In this document: positions 5,855 to 12,071 of the stretch, piece after piece
Layout: every line of letters starts with the position of its first letter
Position numbering within the stretch: the first letter of the stretch is position 1
Assembly: GCA_031254155.1 (NCBI GenBank)
Contig: JAIRVA010000137.1
Coordinates: 1-12,071, forward strand
Direction of reading: 5' to 3'
Length of the DNA stretch: 12,071 nucleotides
Source: Propionibacteriaceae bacterium
GTDB lineage: Bacteria; Actinomycetota; Actinomycetes; Propionibacteriales; Propionibacteriaceae
Translations under genes and position numbers: made by a program
Notes under the pieces: model-generated
Seen by the model: the letters and a program-made list of their open reading frames with translations, nothing else
Database searches by the model: none
Told to the model about the DNA's origin: nothing

Positions 5855-8479
5855 TTACCCCCGCGCATCCCGCGCCTGGGCGGCGCGGGCGCAGAGGACC
5901 TCTTCCCGGGCCGCCAGGACCAGACGCCGCAGCGCCGGGAGCCGCGCCCCCAGGCGGTCGAGCCACAGGTCGGTCATCTCCAGGAGGTCGAGTCCGGGGT
6001 CACCGGCGAGCCGCACCGGGTACAGTGCCTGGACGATGTTGAGCGCCATCTCGCGGGTCCGGGTCTGCCAGGTCGGTTCGATCTGGGCGAAGTATTCGAT
6101 CGCGTAGTCGCGCAACGCCGCCGCATCGGGTACCTTGACGAACCCCGCCAAGACGTTCCGCTGGGTCGCGTTGGAAACCGACTCGTCGTGGACACCGAGA
6201 CGCCAGGCCGCCCGCTTGGCCTCCGGGGTCGGGATCGCCGCCCGGGCGCCCGCCGCCTTCTCGGCCCCGGACAAGGTGTTATCCCGGTTCAGTTCCGCGT
6301 CGATGTCCGCCTCGCCCCGGACGCCTAGCGCGACCAGGTTGATCAGCAACTCCCACCGCAGGTCGGTGTCAACGGTCAACCCCGGTACGTCCGAGGTCCC
6401 GTCGAGCACCTCGGCGACGAACCCCCACTGGGTCGGGTTGCAGGCCAGCCCGGCGAACGCCTTGAAGAACTGGAGTTGCTGGTCGCTGCCCGGGTCGGCC
6501 CGCAGGGCGAGTGCCACGAGGCGGGCCGCCGCGTCGTCCTGGGCCTCCGCCCGGCAGTCCGGGTGGACGTACAGTTGCAGCGCCTGCCGTACCCTCGCCA
6601 ACAGCGACTGGATCGACGTGGACGAGGTTTCGGAGGCGAGCGCCCCGAGCACCAGGTCAATGTACGCCCTGGCGCCCAACTCGGCGTCCCGGACGCTGTC
6701 CCACAGCGCACCCCAAATCAGAGCCCGCGTCAGCGGATCGGTGAGGCGGTGCAGCAGTTGCGGCAGGTCGGCCACATCGTCATCCCCCAGGCGCAGTTTC
6801 GCGAAGGTCAGGTCGCCGTCGTTGATCACCAGGAGATCGGGCAAGACCTCGCCCACCAGCTCCGGCACCTCGGTCACCGCGCCCGCGATGTCGACCTCGT
6901 ACGACCACGCCCGCTCCAGGCCCTCGAGCCCGAGAGTGTACCCCGCCACGCCGATCCGGTGCGGGCGCAGGCTCGGCGCGACCGTGACCGGCGGCAGGTC
7001 GCGGTGCGGGATCGAGCCAAACCGCCCGTACACCGCCGGGACCTCCTGGATGATTGACACCCGCTCGAACACCCCCTCCTTCGCCTCGACCTTGACTGGC
7101 CGGAGCAGCGTCACGCCGGCTTCCTCCAGCCAGACTTGTGACCAGGCCGCGAGGTCGCGCCCCGAGGCGGCCTCGATTTCGGCCAGGAAGTCGGCGAGGG
7201 TCGCGTTGCCCCAGGCGTACTTCGTGAGGTACGCCTTGACGCCCGCGAGGAAGTTCGCCTGGCCGACCCAGGCGACCAGCTGTTTCAAGACGGAGGCGCC
7301 CTTCGCGTACGTGATCATGTCGAAGTTGACCTCGACGTCCGCCAGGTCGCGGATGTCGGCGACGATGGGGTGGGTCGTCGGCAACTGGTCCTGCTGGTAG
7401 CCGACGAGCTTGCGCGAGGCCAGGAAGTCGACCCAGGCCCCGGTCCAGCGGGTGTTCGACGCCGCGGCCAGGTGGCTCATGAACTCCGCGAAAGACTCGT
7501 TGAGCCAGAGGTCATTCCACCACTTCATCGTCACGAGGTCGCCGAACCACATGTGCGCCTGCTCGTGCAGGATCGTGTTCGCACGCGCGTCGACCGCCGC
7601 CTGGACGGGCTTGGAGCGGAACACGTACCGTTCCTCCGTGAGGGTGACCGCGCCCACGTTCTCCATGGCGCCGGCGTTGTACTGCGGCACGAACGCCTGG
7701 TCGTACTTGTCGTAGGGGTACGGGACACCGAACGCCGACTCGTAAAACTCGAAGCCGCGCCGGGTGACGTCGAAGATCTCGTCGGCGTCCATGTGCTGCG
7801 CCATCGTCGCCCGCACGAACACCCCGAGCGGGATGACGCGGCCGTCGGTGGAGAGGTACGAGTCGACCCAGCGGGTGTACGGGCCGGCGATGACGGCGAT
7901 GAGGTACGTCGACATGACCGGGGTGGCGCCGAAGTCCCAGCGGGCCGTACCCGGCGGGCAGTCGCCACCCGCCACCGGGCGCGGGGCCGGCTGGTTGGAG
8001 ATGACCGTCCAGTCTTCGGGGGCCAGGATGTGGAAAACGAACCGCGACTTGAGGTCGGGCTGCTCGAAGCCCGCGAAGACGCGGCGGGCATCGGCCACCT
8101 CGCACTGGGTGTAGGTGTACGTCTGGCCGTCCACCGGATCCGTGAAGCGGTGCAGGCCCTCGCCGGTGTGGGAGTACGCGGCGTCGGCTTCGACGGTGAC
8201 CGTATTCTCGGTTTGGAGGTTTGACAAGGTGATCCGGTGGTCCTGGAAGACGTGCGCCGGGTCGAGGGCGATCCCGTTGAGTTCGACCCGGCGGACCGCC
8301 GGCGCGATGAGATCCAGGAAGGTCGTCGCCCCCGGCTGGTGGCACGAGAACCGGATCGTCGCCGTCGACGGGAAGGTCTCCCCGGTGGAGGTGAGGTCGA
8401 GCGTGATGTCATACCCGTGGACCGTGATGAGGCTCGCCCGCTCCTCCGCCTCGGCGCGTGTCAGATTGTAACCCGGCAT
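5855..8479 (-). CDS. pepN: Aminopeptidase N (M1 zinc metallopeptidase)
   Basis: Cytosolic M1 aminopeptidase removing N-terminal residues from peptides. The 874 residues match the actinobacterial family length. The order is: N-terminal beta domain (about 1-190); substrate-recognition GAMEN motif (270-274); zinc motif HEQAH (His305, Glu306, His309) with third ligand Glu328 in WLNESFAEF; transition-state tyrosine Tyr391 in ITYAKGASVLKQL; and a helical C-terminal ERAP1-like domain (about 530-860). All key residues are present, so an active enzyme is expected. There is no signal peptide. The ATG at 8479 is preceded by an AAGGA site with 7-nt spacing. It stands alone, convergent with hemolysin III and divergent from the alpha/beta hydrolase. 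Confidence 0.97.
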   Translation of the reverse strand: MPGYNLTRAEAEERASLITVHGYDITLDLTSTGETFPSTATIRFSCHQPGATTFLDLIAPAVRRVELNGIALDPAHVFQDHRITLSNLQTENTVTVEADAAYSHTGEGLHRFTDPVDGQTYTYTQCEVADARRVFAGFEQPDLKSRFVFHILAPEDWTVISNQPAPRPVAGGDCPPGTARWDFGATPVMSTYLIAVIAGPYTRWVDSYLSTDGRVIPLGVFVRATMAQHMDADEIFDVTRRGFEFYESAFGVPYPYDKYDQAFVPQYNAGAMENVGAVTLTEERYVFRSKPVQAAVDARANTILHEQAHMWFGDLVTMKWWNDLWLNESFAEFMSHLAAASNTRWTGAWVDFLASRKLVGYQQDQLPTTHPIVADIRDLADVEVNFDMITYAKGASVLKQLVAWVGQANFLAGVKAYLTKYAWGNATLADFLAEIEAASGRDLAAWSQVWLEEAGVTLLRPVKVEAKEGVFERVSIIQEVPAVYGRFGSIPHRDLPPVTVAPSLRPHRIGVAGYTLGLEGLERAWSYEVDIAGAVTEVPELVGEVLPDLLVINDGDLTFAKLRLGDDDVADLPQLLHRLTDPLTRALIWGALWDSVRDAELGARAYIDLVLGALASETSSTSIQSLLARVRQALQLYVHPDCRAEAQDDAAARLVALALRADPGSDQQLQFFKAFAGLACNPTQWGFVAEVLDGTSDVPGLTVDTDLRWELLINLVALGVRGEADIDAELNRDNTLSGAEKAAGARAAIPTPEAKRAAWRLGVHDESVSNATQRNVLAGFVKVPDAAALRDYAIEYFAQIEPTWQTRTREMALNIVQALYPVRLAGDPGLDLLEMTDLWLDRLGARLPALRRLVLAAREEVLCARAAQARDARG

Positions 8480-8610
8480 GTGTTCGTCCTTCCCTCGTGT
8501 CGCTTCGTGGTGATCCTCTATTCTTGCAGAGTTCGGCGGGGGGTGCGGGGGAGACCCGGAGCGGGACCTGGTTGGACCCCGAAAGGGCGAGCGTCTCGGG
8601 ATGCAATGGT
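8480..8610. other. Intergenic region between divergent pepN and hydrolase genes
   Basis: Beyond the pepN ribosome binding site (minus strand GGGAAGGA, about 8487-8494), I see only GC-rich sequence. One small AT-richer patch (about 8516-8526) may hold the pepN -10 region, but no convincing -35/-10 pair is visible. No structured RNA or repeat is evident. Confidence 0.3.
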
Positions 8611-8616
8611 TAGGAT
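8611..8616 (+). promoter_or_regulatory. -10 box of the leaderless hydrolase promoter
   Basis: TAGGAT lies exactly 6 nt before the ATG at 8623, and no ribosome site is present. This favours the ATG at 8623 over the in-frame GTG at 8617, which directly abuts the box. No clear -35 is seen. Confidence 0.45.
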
Positions 8617-8622
8617 GTGGCT

Positions 8623-9585
8623 ATGGAACCCAGTCGCCGGTCGTTCACCATCACCGTACCCACCACCCCTAAGACCCCGGCGCCCCGCTGCCGGGTCCGG
8701 CGGGTCACCGCCGCACCCCGCGGGTTCGGCCCGGTCGACGCACTGGTCGCGTGGCCGGAGGGAGTGACGGGTGGCGGGGGTCGTACCGCGACGAAACGCG
8801 CCGGGGTGACGCTGCACTTCGTCGGCTACAACACCCCGATGGGACCGTGGGAGGCCGCCCGTTTAGCGTTGTGGGCGACGCAGACCGGGACGATTGCCGT
8901 GTCGTGCGAGCTACCAGGGTTGTCGCGGTACGGACAGCCGCTGCCGGCCACGGTACGGCAAGACGCCCGGGCGGGTGACCCGACGGCGTGGGCCGCGGCG
9001 ACGCTCGCCTGCCTGCGGGCCGCGCTGGTGGCGGGGGACGTACCGACGCCAGGCCCAGTGTCTGTGTTGGGTTACTCGACCGGCTGTACCCTCGCGGCGG
9101 CGGCCCTGCCGGCGGTCATGTCGGAAACTACTGTTGCTAATCTCATCCTGGTGGAGCCGGTGTCGCTGGTCCGCCGGACCCTCGGGGCCCTGGGGCTCCA
9201 CAACCTTGCCGACTTCGCCCGCCTGCCGAAGGCGCTGCCCGCCAACGTCGCCGTACCGTGGATCTTGCAGGCCAGTCTGCGCGAGGTCGGCGCGCCCGGA
9301 GTCAGGTACGGCCTGCCCGACTTCCTGGCCCTCACCTCCCTGTTGTCAAGCGCTGACACAACCGTCCGGCTGGAGTCGTACCTCGCGGCCGACTGGGCGC
9401 TGCCCCCGGTCCACCTCGCGCGGGGTGCCCAGTCGACGCTCTGCTCCGCCCCCGCGCTGGCGAACCTGGACGACCTCTTGGGCGACGCCGGGGTGAGCGG
9501 TACGACCACCCAAGTCACCGGCCTCGGCCACCAGTGGTGGCACTGTCTGCCCGCGGTGGCCGAGTTCGCCCAGATCACGACTTAG
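8623..9585 (+). CDS. Alpha/beta-hydrolase-fold protein of unknown substrate
   Basis: A 320-residue protein read as an alpha/beta hydrolase. HFVGYNTPMG (65-74) occupies the oxyanion-loop position. VSVLGYSTGCTLA (146-158) is a clear nucleophile elbow (GxSxG, Ser152). TGLGHQWWH (299-307) supplies a catalytic-type histidine (His303). The usual acid after strand 7 is not obvious: the GxxD position reads GAQS (268-271). It may lie elsewhere or the enzyme may be impaired. The N-terminal 40 residues are basic and Pro/Thr-rich without a signal peptide. The start is ATG 8623 by its promoter spacing. The TAG stop lies within CTTAG, the left flank of the palindromic insertion. Family assignment is by fold motifs only. 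Confidence 0.75.
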   Translation: MEPSRRSFTITVPTTPKTPAPRCRVRRVTAAPRGFGPVDALVAWPEGVTGGGGRTATKRAGVTLHFVGYNTPMGPWEAARLALWATQTGTIAVSCELPGLSRYGQPLPATVRQDARAGDPTAWAAATLACLRAALVAGDVPTPGPVSVLGYSTGCTLAAAALPAVMSETTVANLILVEPVSLVRRTLGALGLHNLADFARLPKALPANVAVPWILQASLREVGAPGVRYGLPDFLALTSLLSSADTTVRLESYLAADWALPPVHLARGAQSTLCSAPALANLDDLLGDAGVSGTTTQVTGLGHQWWHCLPAVAEFAQITT

Positions 9586-9745
9586 GACACGGTCGTTAAT
9601 AAATGGTGCAAGTGGCGGTTTCGGGGCGGGATGCCTGGTAAGGCGGAGTGCCCGGAGGCGTAGCAGAGCTACGCCGGAGCGGCCGACAACGCAATCAGGC
9701 GCCCGATCCCGGAAACGACACGCGACAGTTAGTGACGACCGTGTC
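9586..9745. mobile_element. MITE-like 160-bp palindromic insertion with CTTAG flanks
   Basis: Terminal inverted repeats GACACGGTCGT (9586-9596) and ACGACCGTGTC (9735-9745) are perfect. The element is flanked by direct repeats CTTAG (9581-9585 and 9746-9750), a plausible 5-bp target duplication. A perfect stem GGCGTAGC/GCTACGCC with loop AGA (9657-9675) lies at the exact centre. The arms between share further blocks (GTGnCG, TTTC, GGG, GCCTG), so the whole element is one long imperfect hairpin. It has no coding capacity for a transposase and would be a non-autonomous derivative of an insertion sequence, family unknown. Closing the site at CTTAG leaves the hydrolase stop intact and gives the ATPase an early stop. 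Confidence 0.7.
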
Positions 9746-10990
9746 CTTAGTGAGGAGCCACTGGGGGAGCCAGAGATGACGGATGCCGCGGTCCGTACCG
9801 CCGGCCTCGCGGTCTAAGGACAGGATCAGCTTGGGGTACGAGTCACGGATGGCGGCGAGCGGGGCCAACTCGCGGGTGCGTACCCGCTCGTCAGCGAGCA
9901 AACTCGTCGTCACCTGCACGTACAGGCACTCGTCGCCGCGCGTGGCCACGAAGTCGACCTCCTGGTCGCCCACCTTGCCGACCGTGGTCTGGTAGCCGCG
10001 CCGGCGTAACTCCGCCTCGACGATGTTTTCCAGAACCCCCGGCAGGTGGCGGTCACTGTAGCCCAACTGGGCGTGGATAAGGGCATGGTCACCCACGTAG
10101 TACTTCTCGTTGATTGTCAGAAGCTTCTTGCCCTGGAGGTCGTACCGGGGAACTCTGGTGAGAAGGTACGACTCGCACAACGCATCCAGATAGTTGAGGA
10201 TGGTTTCCGGATCAACCCGCCGCCGCTGGCTCTTGAAGAAGTCGGCCACGGCGCGAGCCGAGAAGGGGTTGCCGACATTCTCCATAGCGAAAGCCGCGAC
10301 GCGGCGAAGCATGTCGACGTTGCGGATCCGGCGTCGCGCAATAGTGTCCTGGATGAGGGCCGAGTTATAGATGTCCCGTACGGCCTGGTCAATCTGCGCA
10401 TCGTCGTACGTCGTCGCGTACAGGCCCGGGAAACCGCCACGTCGCAGGTAGGTCTGGAACAGGGTGGCGGTATCCACCGGGCCCGGGGACAGGGCCTCGC
10501 TGAACGCGCAGTGCTCGGCGAAGGACAACGTACTCACGGGGAAAACGACATAGCGACCGGCAATGTACGTGGCGAGTTCGGAGGACAGCAGGCGCGAATT
10601 CGAGCCAGTCAGATAGATATCGACGTCCGCCCGCATTGAGTACAGCGAGTTGACCGCCTTCTCCCAGTGCTCAACTTCCTGGATCTCGTCAAGGAACACG
10701 TAGTAGGGGCCCGGCCCAGCCATCCGCCCGGTGAGGTACCGGTGGAGAGCGGTCGCCTCGGCCAAGACCGCCGTGTCCAGCGACTCAAAATCCACCTGGA
10801 TGATCTGGCCCGGCGCGACGCCGCCCGCCAGCAGATCCGCCGCGACCAGCTTGAGCAGCGACGACTTCCCACTCCGCCGCAGCCCGGTCACGACCTTGAT
10901 GATGTGCTGACCCACAAAGGGCGCCAACCGGTCGGTGTAGACCCGCCGCGGCAGGAGCCAGGGAGAATTTTTGCCGGTTATACCCGTCAC
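9695..10990 (-). CDS. AAA ATPase with DUF4143 (PD-(D/E)XK-like) domain
   Basis: Read from GTG 10990, the protein has 431 residues. The AAA_14-type ATPase has Walker A GLRRSGKSS (36-44), Walker B YYVFLDEIQ (96-104) and a sensor-like LTGSNSRLL (127-135). A winged-helix-like middle section follows, then a C-terminal DUF4143 nuclease-like fold: Glu321 in ENIVEAELRRRGY, Asp346 in QEVDFVA and QV (359-360). Such proteins are common accessory genes in bacteria and archaea; their role is unsettled (DNA-related or defence functions have been suggested). GTG 10990 is preferred over GTG 11008 because it lies exactly 6 nt after TATTAT. Family members usually end near the WLL found at 411-413. Residues 416-431 here are encoded by the palindromic insertion. 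It stands alone, convergent with the hydrolase. Confidence 0.85.
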   Translation of the reverse strand: MTGITGKNSPWLLPRRVYTDRLAPFVGQHIIKVVTGLRRSGKSSLLKLVAADLLAGGVAPGQIIQVDFESLDTAVLAEATALHRYLTGRMAGPGPYYVFLDEIQEVEHWEKAVNSLYSMRADVDIYLTGSNSRLLSSELATYIAGRYVVFPVSTLSFAEHCAFSEALSPGPVDTATLFQTYLRRGGFPGLYATTYDDAQIDQAVRDIYNSALIQDTIARRRIRNVDMLRRVAAFAMENVGNPFSARAVADFFKSQRRRVDPETILNYLDALCESYLLTRVPRYDLQGKKLLTINEKYYVGDHALIHAQLGYSDRHLPGVLENIVEAELRRRGYQTTVGKVGDQEVDFVATRGDECLYVQVTTSLLADERVRTRELAPLAAIRDSYPKLILSLDREAGGTDRGIRHLWLPQWLLTKDTVVTNCRVSFPGSGA

Positions 10991-11030
10991 ATTCTCATAA
11001 TACCGCACATCTGTCGGTTGTACCCGACAG
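10975..11030. promoter_or_regulatory. Paired repeats around the ATPase promoter (putative operator)
   Basis: CGGTTATACCCGTCA (10975-10989) and CGGTTGTACCCGACA (11015-11029) match at 13 of 15 positions and are 40 bp apart. The second sits in the palindrome CTGTCGGTTGTACCCGACAG (11011-11030, perfect 7-bp arms). One copy covers the -35 region and the other begins at the transcription/translation start, so a bound protein could bridge the -10 box. This fits repression, perhaps autoregulation, but no regulator is encoded nearby. Confidence 0.5.
10997..11002 (-). promoter_or_regulatory. -10 box of the ATPase gene (leaderless)
   Basis: TATTAT on the minus strand (five of six matches to TATAAT) is followed by exactly 6 nt (GAGAAT) and the GTG at 10990. 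There is no ribosome site before the GTG. The -35 position is occupied by the palindromic repeat, not by TTGACA. Confidence 0.5.
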
Positions 11031-11036
11031 AACTAT

Positions 11037-11059
11037 CGCCCTCCACACGGGATAGGGCG
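11037..11059 (-). terminator. Hairpin downstream of dnaB, possible terminator
   Basis: CGCCCT and AGGGCG form a 6-bp stem with an 11-nt loop, 50 nt past the dnaB stop. On the minus strand it is followed by ATAGTTCT, not a proper T-run. It may terminate dnaB before the ATPase promoter, but support is modest. Confidence 0.3.
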
Positions 11060-11066
11060 TGATTGA

Positions 11067-11081
11067 GCGGCATGATGCCGC
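11067..11081. repeat. Perfect 15-bp palindrome between dnaB and the ATPase gene
   Basis: GCGGCATGATGCCGC is symmetric around its central G. As RNA it gives a 5-bp GC stem with a 5-nt loop. It could add to termination after dnaB or be a protein site. Confidence 0.35.
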
Positions 11082-11108
11082 GGTTCCACCCCCCATCATG
11101 AGCGTCGC

Positions 11109-12071
11109 CTAGCTCCCGAAGTCGTCGTCGACCGGGCCCCGGAAGCCGGAGTCGGGGTCATCCACGAAGCGGGACATCCGGCCCTGGAAGACGACGTGGA
11201 GGGTGTCCGTCCGCCCGTTACGGTGCTTGGCGATGATGAGGTCGGCCTCGCCCGGACGGTCCTCCTTGTTGTAGAAGTCCGCCCGGTGGAGCAGGATGAC
11301 AACGTCGGCATCCTGCTCCAGCGAACCCGATTCCCGTAGATCAGACAAGAGAGGTTTCTTGTCCGAGCGGGCTTCCGTACCTCGGTTCAGCTGCGAGATC
11401 GCAATCACCGGGATGTCCAACTCTTTCGCCATTAGCTTGATGTGCCGCGAGAACTCGGACACCTCCAACTGCCGCGACTCGACCTTCCGGCCTGAGCTCA
11501 TCAACTGGATATAGTCGATGACAACGAGTTTCAGATCGTGATGCTGCTTCAGGCGCCGGGCCTTGGCCCGGATCTCCATCATCGTCAGGTTCGGCGAGTC
11601 GTCAATGAACAGCGGCGCCGCGGAGAGCCGCGAGGTCACCTGCGACAGGTTCTCCCAGTAGTCGTCCAGCCGGCCGGTGCGGATGTTTTCGAGCGGTACG
11701 GACGCCTCCGCGGACAACAGTCGCATCATGATCTCCGAGGCGCTCATTTCCAGCGAGAAGATCGCGGTCGTCATCCGGTTGTGGATCGCCGCGCTCCGCG
11801 CGAAGTCCAGCGCCAACGTCGACTTGCCGATGGCCGGACGGGCGGCCACGATGATCATCTGCCCGGAGTGCAGGCCGTTGGTCAAAGAATCCAACTCGGT
11901 GAACCCCGTCGGCACGCCCGAGAACCGGCCGCCGTGCGCCGCGAGCGCGTCCATCTCGTCCCAGGTCAACTGGAGCAGGTCGGACACCCGCCGGTAATCC
12001 TCCCCGGTCGAGCCCTCCGACACCTCGTAGATCGTCTGCTGGGCGAGGTCGACGATCTCGTCCACGTCGCC
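11109..12071 (-). CDS. dnaB: Replicative DNA helicase DnaB (3' part, 5' end outside window)
   Basis: The RecA-like C-terminal ATPase domain of the replication-fork helicase, which as a hexamer unwinds DNA ahead of the polymerase. The frame is open to the right edge; the GTG near 12065 is internal because the reading continues upstream as GDVDEIVDLAQQ, part of the linker before the RecA domain. Visible in order: FSGVPTGFTELDSLTNGL; Walker A ARPAIGKST; SLEMS; Walker B LVVIDYIQLM; SQLNRGTEARSDKKPLLSDLRESGS; and AKHRNGRTDT with the arginine-finger region near the end. The tail DSGFRGPVDDDFGS is acidic. No intein interrupts the P-loop or any motif in view, although inteins are frequent in actinobacterial DnaB. 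The N-terminal primase-binding domain is outside the window. Confidence 0.96.
   Translation of the reverse strand, partial: GDVDEIVDLAQQTIYEVSEGSTGEDYRRVSDLLQLTWDEMDALAAHGGRFSGVPTGFTELDSLTNGLHSGQMIIVAARPAIGKSTLALDFARSAAIHNRMTTAIFSLEMSASEIMMRLLSAEASVPLENIRTGRLDDYWENLSQVTSRLSAAPLFIDDSPNLTMMEIRAKARRLKQHHDLKLVVIDYIQLMSSGRKVESRQLEVSEFSRHIKLMAKELDIPVIAISQLNRGTEARSDKKPLLSDLRESGSLEQDADVVILLHRADFYNKEDRPGEADLIIAKHRNGRTDTLHVVFQGRMSRFVDDPDSGFRGPVDDDFGS

Noticed and set aside
6135..7400. Plus-strand open frame of 421 codons opposite pepN
   Set aside because: The product is Ser/Arg/Ala-rich with no motif, while the opposite strand encodes a full M1 aminopeptidase with all active-site residues.
9657..9675. 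GC-rich hairpin read as a simple intrinsic terminator
   Set aside because: There is no T-run on either side, and the stem is the exact centre of a larger symmetric element with terminal repeats and flanking CTTAG, which a plain terminator does not explain.
11109..12071. Possible intein in dnaB
   Set aside because: The P-loop and downstream motifs run without interruption and with normal spacing. No intein signature is present in the part visible here.
1..12071. CRISPR array, tRNA, rRNA, prophage or intact transposase
   Set aside because: No spaced direct-repeat array, cloverleaf-like tail, phage structural gene or DDE-type transposase frame was seen on either strand.

Overview
The window is high-GC DNA (roughly two thirds G+C by eye) with close gene packing. 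Its gene content points to an actinomycete (Actinomycetota). Three things support this: a short-chain cis-prenyltransferase divergent from a hemolysin III gene, which from memory is the M. tuberculosis Rv1086/Rv1085c arrangement; the actinobacterial style of PepN; and several genes whose start codon lies 6-7 nt after a TANNNT-like -10 box, as in leaderless actinobacterial transcripts. I cannot name the genus.

Layout. 1-114 (+): end of a membrane protein. 266-1688 (+): xseA-xseB, the two exonuclease VII subunits, overlapping by 14 bp. 1770-2453 (+): stand-alone spermidine-synthase-like methyltransferase-fold protein with its own promoter. 2501-3186 (-): RelE/ParE-type toxin and Phd/YefM-type antitoxin, preceded by a palindrome-rich AT-richer spacer (3187-3338). 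3339-4943 (-): short (Z)-polyprenyl diphosphate synthase followed by an SDR protein lacking the canonical catalytic triad. 5151-5831 (+): hemolysin III (PAQR) membrane protein behind a tandem 15-bp operator-like repeat. 5855-8479 (-): aminopeptidase N. 8623-9585 (+): alpha/beta-hydrolase-fold protein. 9586-9745: a 160-bp palindromic MITE-like insertion flanked by CTTAG. 9695-10990 (-): AAA ATPase with DUF4143 domain, whose last 16 codons lie in the insertion. 11109-12071 (-): 3' part of replicative helicase dnaB, running off the window.

No gene-free stretch exceeds 300 bp. The largest gaps are 4944-5150, 3187-3338, 115-265 and 8480-8622, all described. No rRNA, tRNA, CRISPR array or intact transposase was seen.

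The genes do not form one pathway. They are housekeeping functions (ExoVII, UppS-like synthase, PepN, DnaB) interleaved with accessory pieces (toxin-antitoxin pair, AAA/DUF4143 ATPase, MITE). The clearest unusual signals are the MITE, whose removal restores a plausible shorter ATPase C-terminus; the paired repeats around the ATPase promoter; recurrent leaderless promoter architecture; and a strong excess of the tetranucleotide GTAC, produced by otherwise rare synonymous codons.
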